From the NCBI GenBank assembly GCA_964036045.1, contig OZ038378.1:25533935-25597934 (forward strand): 64,000 bases of DNA, read 5' to 3'. The notes beneath the pieces are model-generated. The model was not told the origin of the DNA and searched no databases. It saw only the letters and a list, made by a program, of their open reading frames with translations. Made by a program: the position numbers and the translations under genes. Positions 1-9,958 of the stretch are shown one piece after another (the stretch's first letter is position 1; each line of letters starts with the position of its first letter). Source of the stretch: Eutreptiella sp. 'Long Island Sound 2002'. Lineage: Eukaryota > Euglenozoa > Euglenophyceae > Eutreptiales > Eutreptiaceae.

Positions 1-2
1 GG

Positions 3-989
3 CATACCGCGGCGGGGTCTCCACCGCAGACAGTCCCGGTGCCGGATCCAGCCGTGCCGCGCGGGGCCCCGCCCGTGGTGCCAACGGGGCCTCAGCCGGT
101 GGTCCCGGGTGGTGGTCCACCCCCGACGCGTGGGATGCAGGACGCAGCCCCCATGGGGAGGCCTACGGCGGGGGAACAGGCAGGGGATGCTGAGCGGGAG
201 TCGGCAGCGGCCGGCCTGCGAGACATCAGCGAGCTGCTCGCGCAGGCCCTGGAGGCGTACCGGCGGACAGCCGCGGGGGGCGATGGAGTCGCGCCGGAAG
301 GGCCGGGGAGGGGGGCTGACACCGGCGAGCTGATCGCGCAGGCGCTCGCGGCTGTTGCCCCGATGGCGGAAGGGGCCAAGTAGAAGCCGTCGGAGGTGGT
401 TGCTTCGGGGGGACAGGACGCGGGGCGGGGTGTGCCGGAGGCGCAGGCACCAGCAGAGGGCGGCGGGGTTGTGGAGCCCAGTGGAAGGCGTGCCAAGGGG
501 GAAGGACTGGAGGACTGGATGTGGGAGTGGCGGGAGTGGCGCCAGGTGGCACCCGGTTAGCCGTGTCTGGCGGGGCTGGCGTACAGCATGGACCTCCATG
601 CGGGCACCAGCTGGGCCCGGCTGCCCGACAACCTGCGGGCAAGGCTGGACGCGGCGGAGGCGGCAAGGGGCGGAGGCGCTGCGGAGCCGCCCCTGGCGCC
701 CTTTCCGCCGCGGCCAGACACGCCGCCGGCGATGGTTGCGGCTGGGGAAGGGGCGGAGGAAGAGCAGGAGGCGGAGGAAGTGGAGGACGAAGAGGCGTAC
801 GGGCCCGGTGAGTCGGCGCTGGCTCTCATGTATGAGGACGACGCCAAGCCCGACGTCTACGCCGGCATGGACGTGGACCCGGCCCACGCGCCGCTGCGGC
901 CCATGCCCACTGCGGTGCCGCCCCTTCCCCTGGAAAGCTGTCAGCAGCGGCACTGCAGGTACCATGCGGCCGAGGGTGCCCACAGACAC
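3..989 (+). pseudogene. LINE ORF1, N-terminal low-complexity part (broken)
   Basis: Frame 3 is open from the window edge, so the true start is further left. The product is rich in Pro, Gly and Ala, then acidic (about 755-805, a run of Glu-rich codons), with no recognisable fold. The frame carries amber stops at 381-383 and 558-560. Near 960-1010 the sensible reading moves from frame 3 to frame 1. Composition is like the disordered N-termini of retroelement ORF1 proteins. I assign it to the LINE by position and by continuity with the CCCH-finger segment downstream. A GTG at 39 is not a convincing start. Confidence 0.45.
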
Positions 990-2591
990 CGCCTCATGGG
1001 CACGGGGCGGCGGGAGGCAGGTCGCCCGGGAGGTGGCCCTAGTGGCCGAGTCCCCGGACGACGGCCAGGTCCGCTGTGTCCAGCTGGGGGACGCGGCGGT
1101 CCTGGGTCACCACCCCGGTGATGTCCGGGCGGCCGAGCCCCAGGAAGGCCTCCCCTTGTCGGTGCGCCTGTCCGTGGGGCGCCTGCTGGACGAGGCAGGG
1201 CTGAAGGACGTGCGGCGGGACGAAGGCCTGTGCATGGCCTTGTGGCGAGGTGGGGCTGACGCTTGGCGTCGCGAGCAGGCCGTGCGGCCCCTCACGCCCC
1301 AGGCGCTGGGATCCCATGCGCCCTTGATGGCGGTGTACCCCGAGGGTGCAGAGGTCGTGTTCGGCGCTGACCGCCTGCTGCTGACCAGGGATGGGGTGGT
1401 CCTCATCCCCACCTCCAGCAGCTACCGCCTTGAGAGCCGCAGCGGTGACCTCAAGCTGCTGGTGGTGGTGGGCACGCGCCTCGACGAGAGCGCCGTCCCA
1501 GAGGGGTCCCAACACGCGGTCCTGCTGGGGAGTGATGAGGAGACAGGCCGTGACGGTCACCAGGTGGGGCGGGAGCAAGCCACGGGGGAGGAGCAGCAGC
1601 AGGATCAGCCGGAGGTGGCCGGGGAGGAGGTGGACGTGCAGGCCATTGTGGCGGCGGCCCTGGCGAGGTTCACGGCTGCCGCGAGCCCGCCACTGACGAC
1701 GGAGGCACTGGAGGAGGAGGACCAACGCAGGAGGAGTGAAGAGGCACAGAGCGCCATGGAGCAGAATGAGGAGCTGGAGATCGTGAAGGCGAAGAAGGCG
1801 CGTGAGGTGGGTCCACGGGAGCTGGGAGTGGCGGACAAGGCTGGGCCGAAGACGGGGGAGGTGAAAACCTGCAGGCACTGGGCCAATGGGGTGGTGCATG
1901 CGGGCAGATGCCTGCTGGTTCGCCCACCCCCAGCTGCCTGTGCCACGGGGAATACCCCAGGAATTGCTCCTGATCCTCCAGGCCATGGCCCGTGTGAAGG
2001 CCCTCAGCCTGGACCGCAGCCAGGGCCACGGCCGGGGCCACGGAGGGTTGCTGCAGGAAGTCGTGGTAAAGGCGCAAGGAGGAGGACTCCCAGCGGTGGG
2101 ATATGCGGTGGACAGTGGGGGCCTGACCGAGTGGGCGGTGGCGTTGCCATGTGGCATGGCGGCCCTGCTCACTCCGTTCCCGGTGGTCCCGTGGAGGGAC
2201 ATGGTCTCCGTCCAGGAGGCCAACCTGGGGTGGGTGTGCACGTGGCACACACATCCTGCCGGCATGGACCCTCGCGAGTTGCAGGCTAAGGCGGTCATGA
2301 CGTACCTGTCCTGGTCCGTGCCGGCAGCGCCAGGTGCGTGGGTGCAGTGGTGGGACAGAGCGCTCAGCTGGGCGAGGGATGGCAGTGCTGTGGCGGCCTG
2401 CCCTTATCTCCGGCGCGAGCCCGTCTCAGTCCAGCCGTCGACTGTCTCCCTGCATCTCCCCACGGTGGCGGCTCGCCTTGCGGCCACGGACCCGGTGGTC
2501 TTGCTGCTGGGAGACCGAGAGGGGCCAGGGTTTCGCCTGGGCCGGGGGCTGGAGCTTTGCACTGCCCGCCTCCCCAGCCCTGTGGACAGGG
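990..2591 (+). pseudogene. LINE ORF1 segment with a frameshifted CCCH zinc finger
   Basis: Frame 1 is read to about 1885 and frame 2 from 1886 to 2591. The two frames together make a canonical CCCH finger, C-x7-C-x5-C-x3-H, at 1870-1927: the first Cys is in frame 1, the other ligands (WC, AC, FAH) in frame 2. One extra G in the GGGG run near 1886 explains the shift. Such fingers bind RNA, which suits a retroelement ORF1 nucleic-acid-binding protein. Upstream residues (1020-1500) look like a folded domain I do not recognise, followed by an acidic, Gln-rich linker. Downstream, a CTWHTHPAG stretch near 2238-2264 faintly recalls the HS/THP core of JAMM/MPN proteases, but the Ser-x2-Asp part is missing. 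The frame is cut at 2591 by Chromo-1 and continues at 13362. Confidence 0.6.
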
Positions 2592-3123
2592 TGAAAGTGC
2601 TGCCCTGGGTCGTTGTGGGTGCCGGAGGGCTCGGGGCCGGCAAGACCAGTGGGGCAGGCACGCGAGGAGTCTTCCTGGATGTTGTTATTGGGGGTAGAAC
2701 CAGAGACACGGACACCAACGGAGGCGAGAGCAGCGACAACAGAAGCAAGGTCCATGCTGATTGTGGTCCGACAGAAAATCCCAGTCTATGAAGAAAATTG
2801 AGGGGAATTATTCTAAATACATCTGAGTGTCCAAAACTGTCTGAAAGAATTTAAATAATCCATTTATGTAAAATTGTCTGGCCGATCAGGCCCGCGAGCG
2901 CGCGTCAGCGGCAAATGGCGATTCCAGCTAAAATAGCGGAACGCGGCGGATTTACGGGAAATGGACCGCGGAATCAAATCCGGCATATCAGAAATATATA
3001 GGAAATATCCTGTGACTGAGCTGCGAGGCGGCAATTCCGCCGAAGCAAAGAAAATGACCAAAATGTAGCCAATCTGGGCAGAATGTCTGAAAATCTGAGC
3101 AGATGGGGCTAGCCGCACTTACA
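2592..3123 (-). repeat. Chromo-1 3' LTR
   Basis: This is a direct repeat of 12825-13356. On the minus strand it starts TGTAAGTGCGG and ends GCACTTTCA. Differences seen by eye are at about 2767, 3032 and 3107. It contains an unused copy of the first 54 gag codons (from an ATG at 2755), because the element's gag begins inside the LTR. Confidence 0.95.
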
Positions 3124-4767
3124 CTCCCCCTCCAAAAACACACTGGGGTGTGTCGCTACGTCAACGAAGAACGTAGTGCGGGTAAGTCCCAGAAAAAAAT
3201 AGAAATGTAACCTCGATGGGGCGAAATCTGCTTGATCTGACCTGATTTGGGCTGAATTGGCACTGAATCAGGCTGGATGAACCTGAAATGAGACGGAACG
3301 AGAAGTGACGAACAGTCCTCCGTGCAGTAAAACATTAGGTCAGGGGCTAAAAAGCATGTAAACGTATCGAGGATCGATACCAAACCATGCATTGGTTGAG
3401 AATGAGGTAGATTATTGATGGATTGAGTGGGGGGATCAAGAATTGGAGTGACATCTCAGCGCTCTGGCACAGTTTCGCTGTCGCGGGCACGCTACGGTGT
3501 CCTCGCCGAACTCTACATCGTGTTATCCCGCTTTTCTCGTTCTGAAAAGTACAGCATGTGGCTCAGATTTGGCGCATCTGGTGGATGATCACAAGATTCA
3601 GCAAAATGAGAGTGAATTTGGGCAGAGATGAAGGGGATTAAGCAATCACAGAGCGGTTAAACAAATACACATGTAGTCTACAGACCCTAAGTGAACCACC
3701 GAATGTAGAGATGTTCTTCTGTTCACTTAGATCTAAACAGATCTTCGAGGAATGATGGGAGATGACAAGGAAATCAATCTAAATTGTCCTAACATGAGTA
3801 CATTTCCTGAGATGAAGGTGAAATGAAGCGGAATGTGTACAACTGAAACTACCAACACCTTCGTTTAGACTAAGGTTAATATATATCATCGTTTATTCAG
3901 CTCAATTGTGCTTTCCGGCACGTTGGTTCGCGAGCATCTAACAGATTCTATCAAAATGTGGATCATGTGATGATGCATCATGATGGGACATGCTGGCCCT
4001 GGATCCTTGGCATGTAACGCGCCGAAGGTTCGCTGAAGGCGCTTTACTGACAGTATATAACTGAGAGACACCGAATTTACAGTGGCGGTGGTGTCAATCG
4101 ACTTGGACAAGGCCAATCTTTCGATGGAGTCCCACAAGACACTTGGATTCACCATTCTCGACAGTTTCTGGTCGGATTGAGCTCACATTGGCGTGTGCCA
4201 AAAATACAACGAAGCTTACGGACTTCAGAGGTTGCTGTTAGAAGTCCCTAGAGCTCCTAGATGAAGATTGTCTGAACAATTGACGTCTGGGTTTCGTACA
4301 ACAGTGGCAGAATGATGGACAAACCTGAGAAATTCAAGGTAAATTTGAGGATCCTGGATCTGAATCTGGACTTTGGCGTCAGCATCACAGCAAATGAAGG
4401 TATGATCTGAGTTCCTGGCGTCGCCTCTAGGGCAGCCAGTACTACAGGGGATACCTGTAGAGGTGAATGTCGCTGGCCAGCGTTTTGATTATGTACATTT
4501 GCTTCCATCTGCACGAGTAGCCTAATTCCAAAGATGCACAGACCAACAGAGACAAGATTACCCCGAATCTGCCTGAATTAAGCCTGAGTTTGGTTTTTTC
4601 TGAACACGGCAGCACACTCCGTCAGCGTATCTACGCCTTGTCTGCCGAACGGAGACCAAAGAAAAGTTGATTGACGTCAAATTATCAGACATTCGCAGTT
4701 CTCCACATCATGACATAAACAGAAAGAATGAACAGTGGATTGAGCAGAATGTGGTAGGATGGCTTCC
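3124..4767 (-). other. Chromo-1 3' untranslated region and polypurine tract
   Basis: This stretch is AT-richer than the coding part and I see no plausible ORF in it. It lies between the pol stop and the 3' LTR. Its last bases, read on the minus strand (3141 to 3124), give a polypurine tract ending GGAGGGGGAG directly against the LTR, the plus-strand priming site expected of Ty3/gypsy elements. A 1.6-kb non-coding tail is long for the group and could hold export or packaging signals, but none is recognisable. Confidence 0.75.
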
Positions 4768-7542
4768 TTAATTCGGCCAAGCACGAATGCATGTGACCAC
4801 CAACCTGTCTGGCCTGGCCCTCGTACGGCTTGGGCGCTGCAGATCAGCGGCCGAACTTGAAGCTTGGTCCTCATTTGACTCCTGGGCTGGCCTGACCACA
4901 GGAGGGGGGATCGACGGATCAGCCCTGGAATGTGGCTGCTGAGGGCCGTAAAAGGCTGGATCTCGATTCACCACAGGTCGTTTTCCGTCGCTCTCCACTT
5001 GTCTGTCTGGTTTCGACAAACAATCTGTCAGGAGTACACCAATTTCGGGGTGCTTCTTCAAGAAGTCGATGAACCCCTTGGTGTATCCATGGACAAAAGA
5101 TTGGGCTGGTTCCCAGTTGTTGTGACTGGAATCAAAGCCCCTCCACTCACACAGAAATTCCCATTCGCCCTTGGCGTCACGTCTTGCTTCAACAATCCTC
5201 TTGAGTTCGTACTTTCCCCCTTCGATGACCCGATCGGACAAGTGTTTTGCAGTCCAAAAAAGGGGTTTAACCCGATTCTTGGGGGAGGGGATCTCTCTCT
5301 TGAGGCGATCGCCCGAAACGTCAATTTCCCTGCTGACATCCACACGAATCCTCCACCTGTTCTCACCAAGACGCGCTGTAACAGCGAATGGCCCCTCCCA
5401 CAAGGGAAGAAGCTTGTCATCTCCGTCCAGGGTGGTTTCGGATTCTCGAAGCCAAACTCGATCATCGACTTCAAAATTGTGGGGGTTTTTTCGACCTTGA
5501 TTTTGAACCCAAAGCCAGTCAGCTTGATGCTTCTCGATTAATTTCGACACAGATTTATCTGCTCGTTGGACTTCGTCCAAAAACAGCGAAGCATCCTTAC
5601 AGGGGCGAGGATTATTCAACGGCATGTTCCACCAACACTTCTTTCGTCCAAAGACAATTTCATTTGGAGAAAGGCCATGATACAAAGGCGTGTTGTGGTA
5701 ACGGCGAAGCATGGCGAACAGAATCTCAAGCCAATGGAAATCCTTTTCACTCGCAAGCTCCTTACGAAGCATATTTATAAGCGAGCGGCCGGCTCTTTCG
5801 CCAGGCAGCGCTCGATGCGAGTGGATTTCACATCGGAGGTGGTGGATTCCAAGGCGAGCACACAATTCTCTCCACCATTCGGAGCCGTACTCTTTGCCTG
5901 AATCTGTCACCACCTCGGATGGGACGTCCCAGCCTCCCATCCAGGTCTGCGCGCACCATTTGGCGGCAGCCTTGCCAGTCATCGACTCAATGTTGCAAGG
6001 CAACACTTGAATGTAGCCGGAATGACGGCACTGAATAAGGAGCACACCATTGACTTTTTTATTAGTCCAATGGCACTCTTCGTCATCGAGTTCACCGAGA
6101 TAGAAAAAATCACTGGTGACTCTGTTAAAGAGACGCTCCGGAATAGGATGAGGCCTCAGATGTCCGTGCTTCTTCGCGCTGGGGGGCGTCGAGACAGCAC
6201 ATTGGGCGCATCCGGCGGCTACTTTCATGCAGTGAGTATATAGCCGTGAGCCAAACAACCTATGTTTAATCATCGACCACAGTCGACAGCCATGTGCGTG
6301 GGGGGACTCCCATTTGTGCCACCAGTTTAACACTCGGGGGGCTAGGGCGTCTGGCACACACAATTTACCCTCCATCCACAGCTTCCCCCCATCCAACGAG
6401 TACTCAGCAAAAATCCCATCCTTGTGAGCATCTTTGGATTGGAGATTTCCAAAGACCTCTTTAAACATGGGATCCTGCAGGTAATCGGACGTCCAGTCAC
6501 TGATTATCAGGGAATCTTTAGGCAGGGGTGGAGTTTTGGCCGGATCTCGACGCTTAATGCCCTCGATCAACCGAAATCGACTTACTTGTCGGGTATAGTC
6601 AAACCGTTTCACACTCCCTGAGGAGGGATCGGTGACTTTTTCCACGACTTTCAGCGTTTTGGTGCAGATCTCGTGAGCATGCGCCGGATCTGTGATGGCC
6701 GTGATGTCGTGACACGGCAATGCGTGCTGTTTAACAGCGCACTGCATGCATGCACGTCGAATGAGTTTCTTTTCTTCCTGATCCCATTCGATGATGACAT
6801 GGCGGTCCTGCTCCGTACCATGGATGTTGGTACTTTGCAGCCCCTCTGAAGCGGGGTAAGCCCATCGGCTCAGAGCATCCGCTACCGTGTTGTGTTTTCC
6901 AGGCAAATACGACACATGGAGGTCAAACAGAGAGAGAAATTCGTGCCATCTGGCCCGTCGACCAGCTGGGCTCGCGACAGTATCAATGTGTTCAGTGGCC
7001 CAATACTCCAGAGATCGATGATCCGTCAAGACCTCGACTCGATTGGTGCCAACCCACGATTGGTACTTTTTTAAAGCACAGATGATGGCGTAAGTCTCTT
7101 GCTCACGCGGCGACCATTGCATTTGGCGTGGGGCTAGCTTCCGTGACCAAAATGCAAGAGGGTAATGATCGCCGGTGGCTTCATCAACCTGTTCAAGGAC
7201 AGCTCCGATCGCGTACCTAGATGCGTCGGTTCTAATGTAGAAGGGTCGGTCAAATTGGGGCACATGCAACGTGGCGACTTCGCAGAGGGCTGCCTTCAAG
7301 TGATGGAAGGCCTCCTCGCACTCGTCAGTCCACTTGACACGAACCTTTGAACCTGCCTTGCCCGCATCTCTCCCTACCTTCAATAATTCAGTGAGGGGGG
7401 CAGCAAATTTGGCATAATTCGGCACAAAAGTGTGGTAAAAATTGCAACAACCCAGGAATCCTCTCAACTCCGTGATCGTCTCACTTCCACTTCCACTTCT
7501 GAATAGCGACGAGCTTCCCTGGACTGGGTCGTCGAGTGCCAT
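4768..7542 (-). CDS. pol: Chromo-1 pol, 3' part: RNase H, integrase, chromodomain
   Basis: This frame continues pol after a one-frame slip near 7490. It opens with the RT connection region (TELRGFLG). The RNase H follows, with acidic residues in TDASRY, REQETY, TDHRS and NTVADALS. Then come an integrase zinc region (His pair, later CAQC) and a D,D,E core (first Asp in TSDFF, then VTDSGKEYG and GERAGRS). Near 5060-5240 a chromodomain is recognisable from its FLCEWRGF and NNWEP motifs. A chromodomain on integrase is thought to guide integration to marked chromatin. The C-terminal tail (4768-5050) is Pro/Ser/Arg-rich. The nominal Met at 7542 overlaps the upstream frame; real use of this frame begins around 7490. 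Confidence 0.92.
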   Translation of the reverse strand: MALDDPVQGSSSLFRSGSGSETITELRGFLGCCNFYHTFVPNYAKFAAPLTELLKVGRDAGKAGSKVRVKWTDECEEAFHHLKAALCEVATLHVPQFDRPFYIRTDASRYAIGAVLEQVDEATGDHYPLAFWSRKLAPRQMQWSPREQETYAIICALKKYQSWVGTNRVEVLTDHRSLEYWATEHIDTVASPAGRRARWHEFLSLFDLHVSYLPGKHNTVADALSRWAYPASEGLQSTNIHGTEQDRHVIIEWDQEEKKLIRRACMQCAVKQHALPCHDITAITDPAHAHEICTKTLKVVEKVTDPSSGSVKRFDYTRQVSRFRLIEGIKRRDPAKTPPLPKDSLIISDWTSDYLQDPMFKEVFGNLQSKDAHKDGIFAEYSLDGGKLWMEGKLCVPDALAPRVLNWWHKWESPHAHGCRLWSMIKHRLFGSRLYTHCMKVAAGCAQCAVSTPPSAKKHGHLRPHPIPERLFNRVTSDFFYLGELDDEECHWTNKKVNGVLLIQCRHSGYIQVLPCNIESMTGKAAAKWCAQTWMGGWDVPSEVVTDSGKEYGSEWWRELCARLGIHHLRCEIHSHRALPGERAGRSLINMLRKELASEKDFHWLEILFAMLRRYHNTPLYHGLSPNEIVFGRKKCWWNMPLNNPRPCKDASLFLDEVQRADKSVSKLIEKHQADWLWVQNQGRKNPHNFEVDDRVWLRESETTLDGDDKLLPLWEGPFAVTARLGENRWRIRVDVSREIDVSGDRLKREIPSPKNRVKPLFWTAKHLSDRVIEGGKYELKRIVEARRDAKGEWEFLCEWRGFDSSHNNWEPAQSFVHGYTKGFIDFLKKHPEIGVLLTDCLSKPDRQVESDGKRPVVNRDPAFYGPQQPHSRADPSIPPPVVRPAQESNEDQASSSAADLQRPSRTRARPDRLVVTCIRAWPN

Positions 7543-9823
7543 TCTCTAGGAGAGAACCACAAAATTCGACTGATTTTAAAAATAATTTTCCCTTCTTTGG
7601 CCCACAAATCAGCTGATTGGCGTCAAGAATATCCAAAACTTGGTTCAGCTGCTTCTCATGTAGGGCCACCAGCTCGGCTTCGGTCAGTCCCTCCCCCTCC
7701 GTCGCGATGATTATGTCATCTATGTACACACTCACGAAGGCACGAAGCTCAGGATGGGTTGTGAACAGCACATCCTCCATCATTCTTTGAAAAAATGAGG
7801 GGGCGTTCTTCAGCCCCATGGGCATGACAGTCCATTGGACTGGGCCACATGGCGTGCACATACAGGTGAGAGGTCTGCTGTCTTTCCTCAACGGCATTTG
7901 GTGAAAGCCGTGACGGAGATCCAGCACAGAGAACAAACGACCTCTTGCCCTCTTGGCGATTTCCTCCTCGATGAGGGGCAGGGGGTGTGAATCCGCCTTT
8001 GTTTCGGCGTTGAGATTGCGAAAATCAACAACCATTCGCCAACCATCAATGGTGTTCTGGTCTGCAGGCGGTGGCTTCGGGACTGTGAAGGGTGAACAGC
8101 ACCATTCGCTGGTCATACAACCCTCAAGCCAACCAAACTCCCTGAGATTTCTCTCGATGATTTTTCTGAGAATCTCATGTTTGTGTCCATGATTTTCATA
8201 AGGGCGCTGTTTCTTTGCCTTGTACCCTTCACGAAGCTCGATGAAGGCTTCACCGAACTGTCCACGGACAGGGGGATCTTTGATCAACTTTCCTGAAAGG
8301 GTTGTGTCCTTCCGTTCCTCAAAAATCTTTTCTCTTGACTTGGAACACAATTCAGTGTCCACCTGATCGCCAGGAATTACTGTGGAAAAAACTTTGGCGA
8401 CTTCTTCGGCTTTTGCAGGAAGAATCTTCTGACGGATGTCCCTAAACAGGTCCGTATCCACTGCCTCTTGAAGATAGGTGGGTCTTGTGTCGAAATCCCA
8501 GAGATTCTCTTCGCGATCCAGCTCCTCGAAAGGATCCATGAAAGCTTCCACAGGGGGTTTTTCATAAAAAACTCTGAATTTGCGGCGCGATTGGAGATTT
8601 TTCCTCGCCCGTGCACTGAAGATTCTTTTCGATGTCGACCGTATTGGGGAAGAGGGAGACGAGGCGGATCCATTGGACGTTGAATCACCTTGGGTATCTG
8701 ACGGACAAAAATCAGAAAAAATAGATTCATCATCAGTACCACGCTCAACCTCAGATTCAGACCCAACACAGGAATCTGTACTTGAATCAGCAGAATTAGA
8801 GTCAGAAAGCTTTCCATCCACCAGGAATGCAAGCGAACTCCAGGACCGCTGTGGCAGGGGACCTGTGTCGTCCCTGGCATACAGCTTAATCTTCCTGGGA
8901 AGTTCGATGTAATCAACACAAATGTCTTGTAATTCCTGAAACCAAGGCTTGTCGTCCCACAAGGGCACAACTAGAATTGCCTGGGTTTTATCTTGCTTGA
9001 TTTTATGGATGACCTGCTGGATTAAGTGAAACGGAGGATTAATCCACAACTTCTTGTCCCATTTGTGGGTCCAAGCGTCGCTGAAGTGCTTGTCAAAGCG
9101 CTTGTTCATACGGTTAGCAAAGGCATCATACTGGGGCCAAAATGAATGATGTTCATAGAAGTATTCACAAATTGCATCGCGCCATTTGTCGACAACTCTG
9201 TAGGATGAAGAGTGCCAGCGCGAAGGGCGTCGTGGCTGGGAGTCCCTACGAGGACATTCTAACTCTTGGGAGTAATCGGCACTCCCATTCACCTCTGCGA
9301 TGGTGACATCTTCACCAAATTTTGGTGTCACCTTTTGCTTCAAAAATTCTTCTGCACTTTTAAACCCTGCGTGCAAGAAACGAAATTCAGGACGCTCCAA
9401 AGGACCTGACTCCAGCAAAAAACAACGACGATGACCTACGGGCGCTACCCTGTTCTTGCGAAGCCAAGGATGGCCCAAGTAAAGGTCATATTTTATGTCA
9501 GCACGGTAGAAGTAGTCATCCTTAAGGACAACTTCTTCCACATTTTGCTCTTCCCAAAGGTCTTGAGCGACCAAATGGGTGGATATATAACAACCGCGTT
9601 GCCCACCTGCAAGAGAATGTCCAGAAACTCCCTCGAGGGTAACAGGATGAGGCGATTCAAACACGCAGTCGTCGGGTAAGAAGGAATTAAATTGGAGATT
9701 TACCTCTGATCCATTGTCACACAAACAAGTGGCGAGGTGGAAATTTCCCTTGCAATCAGAGACCCACAGCTTTGTGACAAACTGACGAGCCCTGTGCTTG
9801 GACTGTACACCGACCTCGTCCAC
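7481..9823 (-). CDS. pol: Chromo-1 pol, 5' part: protease, Dam-like domain, reverse transcriptase
   Basis: The frame is open from directly after the gag amber codon (9952) and in phase with gag, so the first Met at 9823 need not be the start. Residues 30-125 look like a retropepsin-type domain ending in a YDLYLGHPWL motif, but the catalytic triplet is CDNGSE (D36) instead of DTG/DSG. Residues 228-310 form a Dam-like domain with WINPPF (NPPF, 262-265) and ILVVPLW. An acidic Ser-rich linker follows. The reverse transcriptase then has FSVLDLRHGFHQM (motif A) and VYIDDIII (motif C, about 7715-7726). The frame ends at a TGA inside a (GTGGAA)n run, where a slip moves the rest of pol into the next ORF. 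Function: Gag-Pol processing and cDNA synthesis. Confidence 0.9.
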   Translation of the reverse strand: MDEVGVQSKHRARQFVTKLWVSDCKGNFHLATCLCDNGSEVNLQFNSFLPDDCVFESPHPVTLEGVSGHSLAGGQRGCYISTHLVAQDLWEEQNVEEVVLKDDYFYRADIKYDLYLGHPWLRKNRVAPVGHRRCFLLESGPLERPEFRFLHAGFKSAEEFLKQKVTPKFGEDVTIAEVNGSADYSQELECPRRDSQPRRPSRWHSSSYRVVDKWRDAICEYFYEHHSFWPQYDAFANRMNKRFDKHFSDAWTHKWDKKLWINPPFHLIQQVIHKIKQDKTQAILVVPLWDDKPWFQELQDICVDYIELPRKIKLYARDDTGPLPQRSWSSLAFLVDGKLSDSNSADSSTDSCVGSESEVERGTDDESIFSDFCPSDTQGDSTSNGSASSPSSPIRSTSKRIFSARARKNLQSRRKFRVFYEKPPVEAFMDPFEELDREENLWDFDTRPTYLQEAVDTDLFRDIRQKILPAKAEEVAKVFSTVIPGDQVDTELCSKSREKIFEERKDTTLSGKLIKDPPVRGQFGEAFIELREGYKAKKQRPYENHGHKHEILRKIIERNLREFGWLEGCMTSEWCCSPFTVPKPPPADQNTIDGWRMVVDFRNLNAETKADSHPLPLIEEEIAKRARGRLFSVLDLRHGFHQMPLRKDSRPLTCMCTPCGPVQWTVMPMGLKNAPSFFQRMMEDVLFTTHPELRAFVSVYIDDIIIATEGEGLTEAELVALHEKQLNQVLDILDANQLICGPKKGKLFLKSVEFCGSLLENGTRRPSPGKLVAIQKWKWK

Positions 9824-9909
9824 TACAACAGAAGGATCCGCTGCCGGATCCAGGGGAGAGGAGACAAGCGACCCTACATCAAGTAATGGTCGATCAGGAA
9901 TTTGGGGAT

Positions 9910-9958
9910 CATGCCTGAAATCGCCTGGGGAGGGGCGATTTTCGTGGCTCCCCTAGGC
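9910..9958 (-). promoter_or_regulatory. Chromo-1 gag-pol amber readthrough site with possible pseudoknot
   Basis: On the minus strand gag ends GCC-TAG (9955-9953) and the same frame continues GGG-AGC-CAC into pol. About 11 nt downstream of the TAG, AAATCGCC and GGCGATTT form a perfect 8-bp stem around the loop CCTCCCCA. The loop contains CTCCCC, complementary to GGGGAG at and just after the stop, so an H-type pseudoknot is possible. A stop, a short spacer and a pseudoknot in one frame is the arrangement known for gammaretroviral gag-pol readthrough. Readthrough itself is inferred. Confidence 0.7.

Noticed and set aside
1039-2298. 419-codon minus-strand ORF opposite the LINE
   Set aside because: GC-rich antisense shadow of LINE ORF1. 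It lacks domains, and the + strand has the zinc finger.
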